A model generated the notes under the pieces. The model did not search any database, was not told where the DNA came from, and saw only the letters and a program-made list of their open reading frames with translations. This document shows, one piece after another, positions 50,173 to 57,524 of a stretch of 64,000 nt of DNA (positions are counted from its first letter, which is position 1; every line of letters starts with the position of its first letter). The position numbers and the translations under genes were made by a program. The stretch covers positions 62,001-126,000 of the forward strand of contig JABIWH010000056.1 in the NCBI GenBank assembly GCA_018701215.1. The letters are read 5' to 3'. The stretch comes from Rhodospirillaceae bacterium. Lineage in GTDB: Bacteria > Pseudomonadota > Alphaproteobacteria > GCA-2731375.

Positions 50173-50613
50173 TTACCGAGGCCGCGCTGTCGCATGGGCG
50201 GTGAAGTCCACTATGGTGTCCGCAGTCGCCACGGCGACTGAACCATAGATGGGTCAGCGTTGCTTCCATGTCTTGACCAGGAAGCGCGCATCGTCGTCGC
50301 TCACGCCCCACATCCGGAATTGTATACGTACCTCGTCGTACAGCGAGACATCACCGGCGGGCTTGTCGAAATCCCGGTAGGCCGCGACATTGACATCCAT
50401 GCCGTCGAGGCCGCGTTGCTCGGTGCTGGCGATTGTTTCAACCATATTCACGGCGCAAGCGGCGATAGAGGCGCAAAACATTTCGCCCGCGCCGACCGCA
50501 TCACCGCCGGTATTTTCGGCAACCCAATGATGATTGCGCGCATTGCAAACCGACCGGCCGGCGACGCCGATGCTGTAACAATTTGCCTCGTAGGCCAGTG
50601 CTAGTTCAGCCAT
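50173..50613 (-). CDS. OsmC family selenoprotein, UGA Sec120
   Basis: A single frame of 146 residues is interrupted only by TGA at 50254-50256 and ends at TAA 50173. The first part is OsmC-like: GGDAVGAGEMFCASIAACAV with the peroxidatic-type Cys53, then VNMVETI. The frame then reads FLVKTWKQR-U-PIYGSVAVATADTIVDF, where OsmC proteins have a conserved Cys-Pro, so Sec replaces the second catalytic cysteine. OsmC/Ohr enzymes reduce organic hydroperoxides through this Cys pair. A strong two-part hairpin with GU in the loop follows the UGA. Called without Sec the protein would lose its last 27 residues and a catalytic residue. Confidence 0.88.
50211..50248 (-). promoter_or_regulatory. SECIS-like hairpin after UGA of OsmC gene
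   Basis: On the coding strand an outer 7-bp stem (CTATGGT with ACCATAG) encloses an inner 6-bp stem (CAGTCG with CGACTG) capped by the loop CCGTGG. The loop GU lies 22-23 bases after the UGA. Both stems are perfect. There is no T-run, so it is not a terminator. This is the most elaborate of the four hairpins and the strongest structural support for Sec insertion in the window. Confidence 0.8.
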
Positions 50614-50789
50614 TGCATGCTCCCAGTTTGGAATTCAGCCTCAGTGTTACAAACAAGTCTGTCATCAGCAACAAATATCGTCGGGGTCGGAGTAGCCAGC
50701 ATGCCTAACCACCTTTTTGACGATTCAGAATCAACGTTACATTCCGTCATGGAAAATGTGGCTTGAGCCAGGTCAAGACGCCCAGCCAT
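50601..50789 (-). CDS. Possible small thioredoxin/glutaredoxin-like fragment
   Basis: This 62-codon frame ends 13 bases inside the OsmC start region and includes FSMTECNVDSESSKRWLGML and ATPTPTIFVADDRLV. The pattern of a helix, then T-P-T-x-x-V, is reminiscent of the C-terminal half of glutaredoxin-like proteins. No N-terminal C-x-x-C module precedes it, because TAG lies four codons before the ATG and the neighbouring M24 gene begins beyond. It may be a remnant, a leader for OsmC or a chance frame. Confidence is low. Confidence 0.3.
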   Translation of the reverse strand: MAGRLDLAQATFSMTECNVDSESSKRWLGMLATPTPTIFVADDRLVCNTEAEFQTGSMQWLN

Positions 50790-50834
50790 GGATCCGGGCT
50801 ATGGTTTGCTTGGTAATATGGAGGCGTATGCGTC

Positions 50835-52004
50835 ATGTACACAGTGCACATGGATCACACCGGCCGTCTGGCCAAAATGCAGGCTGCGGTGGCCGAGGCC
50901 GGCCTGGATGTGCTGGTCGGCACCCGGTTGAAATCCGTCACCCATGCCTGTGGCGCCTTTTGCCCCTGGCGCAGCACGGTGATTATCCCGGCCACGGGCA
51001 AGGGCGAGATCACCTTGATCTGCCCCTCCATGGACGTGAACCGTCTCCAGCAAGAAGGCTGGCTGCGGCGGGTGGTCGGGTATTCCCGGCAATCCATGAT
51101 GGCGGCGGCGGCGGCGCAAGTGGCTGATCTGGGCCTGGCCAAGGGCAATGTGGGGATCGAGGACGGCGCCTCGGTCTATCTGCCCGAGGGTTTTATCACC
51201 CGTAGCGAATACAATGACCTGGCCGTCCAACTGCCCGATGCGGAACTGATCGACGCTCATCGGATCATCGACAGCCTGGCCATGATCAAGGAGGATGCGG
51301 AGGTGCACCTGATGCGCCAGGCCGCGGCCATCGTCGATCGCGGCCAGGAAGCCGTGGCCGAGGCGCTGCGCCCCGGTATGAGCGAGAAACAGATCGCCGG
51401 TGTGGCGGAACAGGCCATGCGGGATGCCGGCAGCGAGTTCGCCTGGACCTTCACCGGCGGCCAGGAAATCGCCTCCGGTCACCGCACCTGGACCGGGGCC
51501 TGCACGCCGGCCACGGACAAGATCGTACAGCGCGGCGAATTCGTCTTGCTGGACCTGCATGGCATGTATGGCCTGATGCTGGGCGATGTGGCCCATAACG
51601 CGGTGCTGGGTCAACCGACGGCGGCACAGGCCAGGGTGATTGAAGGTTTCACCGCCACTTGCCACAAGCTGGTGGAGCACATGCAGCCGGGCCGTACCTT
51701 GGGGGAAGCGGCACGGGCCACCCGTGAGTTTGTCGAAGAACAGGGCTGGACCGAATTCATCCGGGGTTTTGGCCATGGTATCGGCCATTTCGGTGACGAG
51801 TGGTATCCCACCCTGACCGATGCCGAGATCGACGGCGTGTCCGAACCGAATTTCGTGCTGCAGCCGAATTACATGCAGGAAATCGCCGTCACCGCCAACC
51901 TGCCCGGCGTTGGCGGCCTGCGCATGGAGCGCCCGTTGGTCATTACCGAAACCGGCAACGAGGTGCTGTCAAAGACTCCGTTCGAGCCTTACATCATCGA
52001 TTAG
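50835..52004 (+). CDS. M24 family metallopeptidase (Xaa-Pro dipeptidase-like)
   Basis: The 389-residue protein has a creatinase-like N-terminal domain (LAKMQAAVAEAGLDVLVGTR) and a pita-bread C-terminal domain. Metal-site segments are FVLLDLHGMYGLMLGDVAHN (D-x10-D), GFGHGIGHFGDEWYP (His) and RMERPLVITETGNEVL (Glu). The first Glu region (QPNYMQEIAVTA) departs from the usual T-x-E-P-G, so activity may differ from prolidase; creatinase/ectoine-hydrolase-like members are known. GGAGG lies 10 bases before the ATG; a second ATG five codons on is possible. Confidence 0.85.
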   Translation: MYTVHMDHTGRLAKMQAAVAEAGLDVLVGTRLKSVTHACGAFCPWRSTVIIPATGKGEITLICPSMDVNRLQQEGWLRRVVGYSRQSMMAAAAAQVADLGLAKGNVGIEDGASVYLPEGFITRSEYNDLAVQLPDAELIDAHRIIDSLAMIKEDAEVHLMRQAAAIVDRGQEAVAEALRPGMSEKQIAGVAEQAMRDAGSEFAWTFTGGQEIASGHRTWTGACTPATDKIVQRGEFVLLDLHGMYGLMLGDVAHNAVLGQPTAAQARVIEGFTATCHKLVEHMQPGRTLGEAARATREFVEEQGWTEFIRGFGHGIGHFGDEWYPTLTDAEIDGVSEPNFVLQPNYMQEIAVTANLPGVGGLRMERPLVITETGNEVLSKTPFEPYIID

Positions 52005-52015
52005 GCGTATCGCGG

Positions 52016-52038
52016 CAGCCGCCTATTTGCGGCGGCTG
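52016..52038. terminator. Hairpin between convergent genes
   Basis: An 8-bp perfect stem, CAGCCGCC with GGCGGCTG, encloses a seven-base loop between the M24 peptidase stop and the cupin stop. No T-run follows on either strand, so it is at best a weak bidirectional terminator. Confidence 0.4.
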
Positions 52039-52064
52039 ATGGGCGACCTGCGGTCCGCCAGCCT

Positions 52065-52415
52065 TTATTCAATCGGCACGAAAATACAGTGGCGCAGTTG
52101 GCCGTCGATGGCTTTCGACAGGTGGCCCTTGCCGCTGATGTCCTCGACCAGGACCACTTCGCCGGCGCCGATAATGCGGGCTTCGCCATCGGAGGCGGTG
52201 ATTTGTACGCCAGCATCCAGATTGATGATGTATTGCCGGCGCGGCGCGCTGTGCCAGTCCAGCTCGTAAGTTGGCGGCACCTGGCGGAAAATGATCCCGG
52301 TGGCGGGTAGGCGTTCCGACAGCTTGCCGCCCCGGCCTTCCTCAACCCATTCCACCTCGATATCGCGAAAGTGGGATTGGCCGTCCTCGTCTTCGTACAG
52401 ATTATGAATGCGCAT
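52065..52415 (-). CDS. Cupin-like protein
   Basis: This 116-residue single-domain protein has a cupin-type barrel: TYELDWHSAPRRQYIINLDA (reduced motif 1 with one His), then IIGAGEVVLVEDISGKGHLS (motif 2 with a late His). Several canonical metal ligands are missing, so metal binding is uncertain. It lies downstream of a methyltransferase and a dapA-like remnant on the same strand. The function is unknown. Confidence 0.75.
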   Translation of the reverse strand: MRIHNLYEDEDGQSHFRDIEVEWVEEGRGGKLSERLPATGIIFRQVPPTYELDWHSAPRRQYIINLDAGVQITASDGEARIIGAGEVVLVEDISGKGHLSKAIDGQLRHCIFVPIE

Positions 52416-52438
52416 CGCTTGGTTTCCTCTCGTATGAA

Positions 52439-52648
52439 TTAGAAAGCGCCCAGATCCTTGGACCGGCGGTTCATCACCGCCAGGCCAAATGCCGTCGGTT
52501 GCCGCGCCGGTACACGGTCGTAAACTTCGCCCAGGCCCATGCGACGGGCTGCCTTGACCTGGGCCCGCATGACGCCCCGGTCCAACTCGCCATTGCGGTC
52601 AAAAAAGGCAGACAGCATGGGATAAATGCCGCTGAAATCACGCATCAT
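52439..52648 (-). pseudogene. DapA-family gene remnant with internal deletion
   Basis: The 69-codon frame starts MMRDFSGIYPMLSAFFDRNG and ELDRGVMRAQVKAA, a very good N-terminus of dihydrodipicolinate synthase/N-acetylneuraminate lyase family proteins. After about 36 residues it passes directly to RVPARQPTAFGLAVMNRRSK and DLGAF, which looks like the C-terminal end of the same family. About 220 residues of TIM barrel, including the catalytic Lys, are missing with the frame kept. The ATG has AGGAG upstream and overlaps the methyltransferase stop (TGATG). I read it as an internal-deletion remnant; the C-terminal match is less certain than the N-terminal one. Confidence 0.55.
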
Positions 52649-53439
52649 CAGACTCCTGTCTTTTGGCCTACTTTGCGGGCCAGCACTTTCAGGCCGGGTT
52701 TGAAGGCCCATTGCCGGTGCTGGATTTCCAGGCCATGCCGGGCCATTAATCGCGTCAGGTTGCCGATTGAGAAAAACAGACAATGATGGGGCGGGGTAAA
52801 GACATCCCAATCAGGCAAATTCTTGGGCCGGCGCCAATGACCGATATCGGGCGTGGTCAAGTACAGCACGCCGCCCTCCGCCATGACGGAGGCGATAGCG
52901 CCGATGAAGGCATTGGCATCCGCCACATGCTCCAGCACCTCGGAGCAATAAACCGCATCAAAGCGGTCCTTGGTCTGGCTTGCGAATTCCGCCGCGAATT
53001 CGGTCAGGCCGCCGACCCGGTAAGTGGCGCCGGGGTAGTGTTCTTCGGCATGGGCCACCGCGTCGCCGTCAGGATCAATGCCCCAGGTGGTGAAGCCCGC
53101 TGCCATGGCGGCCTGGGTCATAAAGCCCCCTGAGCAGCCCACGTCCAGAAACAGCCGGCCATTCGTGCTGTTTTTGCCGCCCGTCATGGCCTTGGTCAGA
53201 TGGCGCACCCGGCCCCGGGCCCGGCGTAGTTTCGAGGTTTCCTTGCGGAAATAGGCCCGCGTGCCGCCACTGTCGGGATTGGCGTACAGGGCCGCCAACT
53301 CGTCGGCATTCAGCATGGGCGAGAGGAAGACCAGGCCGCAGCCGGTGCAGCGGCGATACTGCCAGCCGTCCTTTGCTATCAAAGGCGGGCAATCGTGGCT
53401 GTCACAGACCTGGCAACGAATATCTTCCGGGGCGTTCAT
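52648..53439 (-). CDS. Class I SAM methyltransferase with N-terminal zinc ribbon
   Basis: The 263-residue protein begins with a zinc ribbon (CQVCDSHDCPPL then RRCTGCGLVFLSPML) and continues into a SAM-dependent methyltransferase domain (RLFLDVGCSGGFMTQAAMAA, GIDPDGDAVAHAEE, DAVYCSEVLEHVADANAFI). This architecture is common in methyltransferases of surface-polysaccharide or lipid modification (for example O-antigen or mycofactocin-like glycans). The acceptor is unknown. It is upstream of the dapA-like remnant. Confidence 0.87.
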   Translation of the reverse strand: MNAPEDIRCQVCDSHDCPPLIAKDGWQYRRCTGCGLVFLSPMLNADELAALYANPDSGGTRAYFRKETSKLRRARGRVRHLTKAMTGGKNSTNGRLFLDVGCSGGFMTQAAMAAGFTTWGIDPDGDAVAHAEEHYPGATYRVGGLTEFAAEFASQTKDRFDAVYCSEVLEHVADANAFIGAIASVMAEGGVLYLTTPDIGHWRRPKNLPDWDVFTPPHHCLFFSIGNLTRLMARHGLEIQHRQWAFKPGLKVLARKVGQKTGV

Positions 53440-53574
53440 ACTCTAGCCATATGTCAAAGCGGCAGTGGAGGCAATGTAGGCTTTGACCTATTCCCAAGGG
53501 TGCGCATGGGCTATACCTGACGGCCCGGTGTCAGCGTTGCGTTGGCGCCGATTTTTTTGCCTAAACGGGTTGTA

Positions 53575-54846
53575 ATGAACTTAGCTAAATCGGAATCAAT
53601 CGAGAGCGGATACGGTTGGTGGGTGGTGATTGCCACGACCTTGATGATTTCGGTCGCCTTCGGTTCCGGCTATCTGGTGGTCGTTGGCCTCAAACCCATC
53701 GCGGCTGATTTCGGTTGGCCTCGGCAAATCCCCTCGGCCGGCTATGCCGCCGCCATGTTCGGCGCCGGGGTGGGGGGTATTCTCATGGGTTTGTGGGCGG
53801 ATCGCCGGGGCATGGTCGGTCCGGCCATGACCGGTGCTTTTTGCCTTGGTCTGGGCCTGATCGCCGTCTCGCAAAGCAATTCCATTCTGACTTTTCTGGG
53901 CGCGCAGCTTTTGATCGTCGGTCTGCTGGGCAACGGCGCCATGACATCTCCGCTGTTGACCAACGTCACCCATTGGTTCGACCGCCGCATGGGCATGGCG
54001 ATCGCTATTGCGTCCTGTGGACAGGCTTTGGCCGGCGCCGTCTGGCCGCCGATTTTTCGTTATGCCATGGAACATTACGGCTGGCGCGAAACCATGCTGG
54101 CATACGGTTTGTTCTCCATGGCGACGCTTGTGCCCTTGGCCCTTGTCATGCGCCGCCCCAGCCCCAACATGCACGGCAGTGGCACGTCCGAGGACAAGAC
54201 GGTGCGCGCCACACCAGACAGTCAGCGCCACGCGCCAGTGCTGGGCATGCAGCCCAATACGGCCCAGGCTCTGCTCTGCGGGGCGATCCTTGGCTGCTGC
54301 GTGGCCATGTCCATGCCCCTGGTGCATATTGTCTCGTACTGTAGTGACCTTGGTTTTTCAGCCGCCCGCGGGGCCGAGATGTTGTCGCTGCTGCTGTTCA
54401 GCGCATTTATTTCCCGCCTCGCCTATGGTTGGCTGGCGGACCGTGTCGGTGGTCTGAAAACATTGTTGCTGGGCTCGTCCCTGCAAATGCTGGGTCTGGC
54501 ATTTTACATTTATGCAGAATCGCTGGAGAGCCTGTATCTGGTCTCCATCTTCTACGGCCTCGGTTACGGTGGTGTCGTGCCCATGTATGCCATCATCATT
54601 CGGGAGTTGTTTCCCAGCCATGAGGCCGGTTGGCGTATTGGCGTGATCTTTCTGTTCGGTACCTTGGGCATGGCAACGGGCGGCTATCTGGGCGGTGTCA
54701 TCTATGATTGGACCGCGACCTACCGCCTGGCATTCCTAACCGGCGTTGCGTTCAATATCTGCAATCTGGTTCTGGTGATCTTCATGGTCAGGCGCCAGGG
54801 GAGCCACGGCGGCGGCGCCGAGCGCATGGTTACCGTGCCGGCATAG
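53575..54846 (+). CDS. MFS transporter (monocarboxylate/oxalate-formate antiporter-like)
   Basis: The 423-residue twelve-helix carrier carries GVGGILMGLWADRRGMVGP (loop 2-3 motif) and RLAYGWLADRVGGLKTLLLG (loop 8-9). It is a close paralog of the carrier at 40072: both share V-x-L-K-P-I-A-A-x-F-G at the first helix and A-G-W-R-I late. ATG 53575 is preferred over TTG 53542. It lies 93 bases before the acyl-CoA mutase gene on the same strand, so it may import a carboxylate for that pathway. Confidence 0.9.
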   Translation: MNLAKSESIESGYGWWVVIATTLMISVAFGSGYLVVVGLKPIAADFGWPRQIPSAGYAAAMFGAGVGGILMGLWADRRGMVGPAMTGAFCLGLGLIAVSQSNSILTFLGAQLLIVGLLGNGAMTSPLLTNVTHWFDRRMGMAIAIASCGQALAGAVWPPIFRYAMEHYGWRETMLAYGLFSMATLVPLALVMRRPSPNMHGSGTSEDKTVRATPDSQRHAPVLGMQPNTAQALLCGAILGCCVAMSMPLVHIVSYCSDLGFSAARGAEMLSLLLFSAFISRLAYGWLADRVGGLKTLLLGSSLQMLGLAFYIYAESLESLYLVSIFYGLGYGGVVPMYAIIIRELFPSHEAGWRIGVIFLFGTLGMATGGYLGGVIYDWTATYRLAFLTGVAFNICNLVLVIFMVRRQGSHGGGAERMVTVPA

Positions 54847-54939
54847 CCACCGGCACAAATGATTGAGATCAAGACGTAGCAGACCCCTCTTGGTGTAGTT
54901 TGGCCGCCAGCCATCAGAGCAGCACCCAGAGGACCGATC

Positions 54940-56616
54940 ATGAGCGAGCAATTGACCCTACCCGGCTTTGTCGAGGCGGCGCAGGAATGGCAACGGGACT
55001 ATGAAAAACAGGTCCCCGGCGACGCCACGGTCAGCAACCGTTCCGGCATCGCCGTCAAGCCGCTCTACACGCCGCAGGACTGGGCCGGCGATAACTATAT
55101 GGAGGCCCTGGGCTTTCCCGGCCAGGCACCCATGACCCGTGGTATCCATGCCTCCATGTACCGGGGCCGTAGTTGGAGCCAGCGTTTGGTGGTCGGCCTG
55201 GGCACGCCGCCCGATTATAACCAGCGCATGCACGCATTGTGGGATACGGGCATCACGGGGCTGTATCTCGCACCCTGTAATTCCCACATGCGTGGCTATG
55301 ATGCGGACGAGGTGCCGGCGCAATTGCTGGGCACTTGCGGCACCTCGATCTCAACGGTCGAGGACGTAGCGAATTGCGTGGCCGGGCTGCCGTTTGAAAA
55401 AGACGCGATCTCGTTGGGTGACACGGCGCCCTTTACGCTTTCGGCGATGCTGTTGGCGGTGGCGAAACAGCGCGGCATACCCTGGGCGCAGCTGACGGGC
55501 ACCACCAACCAAAGCGACTATCTATCCCACTATGCCGCCCTGCATATGTTCTTTCGCCTGGCCCTGCCTGGTGCGCGGCGGCTGTTGATGGATCATGTGG
55601 CCTTCATGACGGAACATTGTCCGCGCTGGAACCCTATTTCAATTGTCGGCCAGCATATGCAGCAGGCTGGTGCCAACCCGGCGGAAGCCATGGCCTTCAC
55701 CCTGGCCTCGGCCATTCAACATGCCGATGATCTGGTGGCGCGCGGTTTCGAGCCGGATCAATTTCTGCCCCGGTTTAGTTTCTTCTTCGATATTTCCATT
55801 AGCTTCTTTGAAGAAATAGCCAAGTTCCGCGCCGGCCGCCGCCTGTGGGCCCGTATCACCAGGGAACGCTATGGTGCGAAAGATCCGCGCTCTTGGCGCT
55901 TCCGCTTTCATGCCCAGACCTCCGGCGTTGACCTGACCCGGCAGCAGCCTCTGAACAATATCGCCCGCGTGGCCGTGCAGGGCATGGCCGGGGTGTTCGG
56001 CGGCCTGCAATCCCTGCATACGGATTCCTATGATGAGGCTCTGGGCTCGCCGTCCGAGGAAACCGCCCGCATCGCCGTCAACACCCAGAATATCCTCTGT
56101 CAGGAGGCGCAACTTGATCAGGTCATCGATCCCTTTGGCGGCTCGTATTATGTCGAGCGTCTGACCGACGATATGGAAGCCAAAATCGAGGCCGTCATGG
56201 CCCAGGTGGCTGACAAGGGCGGCATGTTCGCGGCCTGTGAAGACGGTCTGGTGCAACGCATGATCGGCGCCTCGGCCATGGCCTATCAACAGGCGGTGGA
56301 AAGCGGCGCACAGCCGGTGATCGGCGTTAATGCCTTTGAATTGGCGAACGAGGTGAGCGAGCGGCCCTTTATCGAACGGCCGGATCCGGCGGTCATCGAA
56401 CAACAGATCGAACGGGTGCGGGCCTACAAGGCGAGCCGTGATCAGGCGGCGGTGGCGCGGGCGCTGGACGATCTGGCCCGAGCCCTGCAGGGCGACGACG
56501 CCAATAGCTATGAATTCGTCGTCAAGGCGGCCATGGCGGGCGCCAGCCACGGCGAAATCTGCGCCCGCGCGCGCGACGTGGTGGGCTTCGGCGAACCCCT
56601 GGTAATGGCGTCTTAG
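54940..56616 (+). CDS. Methylmalonyl-CoA mutase-like catalytic subunit (divergent)
   Basis: The 558-residue protein aligns with the catalytic barrel of methylmalonyl-CoA mutase large subunits: TRGIHASMYRGRSW (cf. R-x-Y-A-G), GTCGTSISTVEDVANCVAGL, RWNPISIVGQHMQQAGANPA, RFHAQTSGVDLTRQQPLNNI (cf. FRAQTSG-S-LT), QSLHTDSYDEALGSPSEETA and QVIDPFGGSYYVERLTDD. The substrate-pocket segment is unusual (YLAPCNSHMRGYDAD in place of A-x-D-x-x-x-H-R-G-Y-D). No C-terminal D-x-H-x-x-G B12 domain is present, so a separate small subunit would be needed. None is seen here. The acyl-CoA rearranged is unknown. Confidence 0.85.
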   Translation: MSEQLTLPGFVEAAQEWQRDYEKQVPGDATVSNRSGIAVKPLYTPQDWAGDNYMEALGFPGQAPMTRGIHASMYRGRSWSQRLVVGLGTPPDYNQRMHALWDTGITGLYLAPCNSHMRGYDADEVPAQLLGTCGTSISTVEDVANCVAGLPFEKDAISLGDTAPFTLSAMLLAVAKQRGIPWAQLTGTTNQSDYLSHYAALHMFFRLALPGARRLLMDHVAFMTEHCPRWNPISIVGQHMQQAGANPAEAMAFTLASAIQHADDLVARGFEPDQFLPRFSFFFDISISFFEEIAKFRAGRRLWARITRERYGAKDPRSWRFRFHAQTSGVDLTRQQPLNNIARVAVQGMAGVFGGLQSLHTDSYDEALGSPSEETARIAVNTQNILCQEAQLDQVIDPFGGSYYVERLTDDMEAKIEAVMAQVADKGGMFAACEDGLVQRMIGASAMAYQQAVESGAQPVIGVNAFELANEVSERPFIERPDPAVIEQQIERVRAYKASRDQAAVARALDDLARALQGDDANSYEFVVKAAMAGASHGEICARARDVVGFGEPLVMAS

Positions 56617-56634
56617 CGGTTGTCCTGGGGGACC

Positions 56635-56805
56635 TTAGGTCCGGCGAAAGACGTTCCAGCAATACTTCCCGGACAGGACACCAATGGCGGCGGCGAGAAT
56701 CAGGGTCATTACGGCGCCATGGGGGCTCCAAAACGGTACGGATGGAAATAAGGTGGTCCAAATCGTCCAGTAGGTATCAAACATAAAGTTGATACTGGAT
56801 AACAT
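56635..56805 (-). CDS. 56-residue membrane protein under c-di-GMP riboswitch
   Basis: This short minus-strand gene has AAGGAG seven bases before its ATG. It encodes MLSSINFMFDTYWTIWTTLF, then a helix (GAVMTLILAAAIGVLSGKYC) and a positively charged end (WNVFRRT). One clear membrane helix and an aromatic N-terminal segment are predicted. A c-di-GMP-I riboswitch aptamer directly precedes the ribosome site, so it is very likely the regulated gene. I do not recognise the family. Its target may be envelope or motility machinery. Confidence 0.75.
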   Translation of the reverse strand: MLSSINFMFDTYWTIWTTLFPSVPFWSPHGAVMTLILAAAIGVLSGKYCWNVFRRT

Positions 56806-56814
56806 TGCATTTCT

Positions 56815-56912
56815 CCTTCGGTAACCCCGCTACCTGCCCCTGGACATCGTTGTCTTCGGGTTCAGGCCGGTGGCTTTGCGTCCCGCTGTCACCAGCGGTT
56901 TGCCCTTTCGTG
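56815..56912 (-). promoter_or_regulatory. Cyclic-di-GMP-I (GEMM) riboswitch
   Basis: Read on the minus strand, the sequence has the GEMM-I consensus in order: GGGCAAACC, the stem CCGCTG-GTGA-CAGCGG capped by a GNRA tetraloop (GUGA), GACGCAAAGCC, the CCGGCCTGAACCC region, a second stem, and the 3' GGTAGCGGGGTTACCG. The GGGUUACC receptor for the tetraloop is intact. The aptamer ends directly against the AAGGAG ribosome site of the 56-residue membrane protein, which suggests control of translation initiation by c-di-GMP. No terminator hairpin with T-run lies between. Confidence 0.93.
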
Positions 56913-57044
56913 GACGTGTGTTCACGTTCCACACCTATGGAATTAACAATGTCATATCAAGCCTTACCAAATCATTAATGAAGCGGGCCGGTTCGATCTG
57001 CTAAACTGGCGCCGACGCATCGTATTTTTGAAGGGAAAATTGCC

Positions 57045-57524
57045 ATGGACGAGTTGCCAATCCTGGAAGTCCGCCGGATCGAAGCCAATATCATCAAGCC
57101 CATCTATGAGGAAATGGTCAACGAATTGGGTGAGGCGCGCGCCCAGGAAATACTGACCACGGCCATTAACAAGGATGCGGTGCGCCAGGGTGCCGCATTG
57201 GCGGCCAGCACGGACGAGCCGAACAATCTGGAAACCTTCTCCACCCTGACCACGCGCTGGTCAAAGGGCGATGCCCTGAAGAAGGATTTTCTGCATGTGG
57301 CCGAGGACAAGTTGGATTTTAACGTGGTCCGCTGCCGCTATGCCGAAGTTTATGCCGAAATGGGCCTGGCCCACATCGGCACGATTCTGTCCTGCGGCCG
57401 GGATGGCTCGTTGTGCGAGGGCTATAACCCCGACGTCACCCTGACCCGAACCCAAACCATCATGGGCGGCGCCCCGCACTGTGATTTCCGGTTCACGATG
57501 AACAAAACGGATGGGGATGACTGA
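57045..57524 (+). CDS. L-2-amino-thiazoline-4-carboxylic acid hydrolase family protein
   Basis: The 159-residue protein resembles L-2-amino-thiazoline-4-carboxylate (ATC) hydrolases: AARRIEANIIKPIYEEMV-type start (ILEVRRIEANIIKPIYEEMV), FNVVRCRYAEVYAEMGLAHI, ILSCGRDGSLCEGYNPDVTL and RTQTIMGGAPHCDFRF. Conserved Cys and His in the last segment are the likely catalytic site. ATC hydrolase takes part in cysteine production from thiazolines; many relatives act on other heterocycles. It overlaps the following nuclease gene by 8-14 bases, which is an unusual partnership. Confidence 0.8.
   Translation: MDELPILEVRRIEANIIKPIYEEMVNELGEARAQEILTTAINKDAVRQGAALAASTDEPNNLETFSTLTTRWSKGDALKKDFLHVAEDKLDFNVVRCRYAEVYAEMGLAHIGTILSCGRDGSLCEGYNPDVTLTRTQTIMGGAPHCDFRFTMNKTDGDD

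Noticed and set aside
50211..50248. Intrinsic terminator for the slyX transcript
   Set aside because: No T-run follows on either strand, and the hairpin lies inside the extended OsmC coding frame at SECIS distance.
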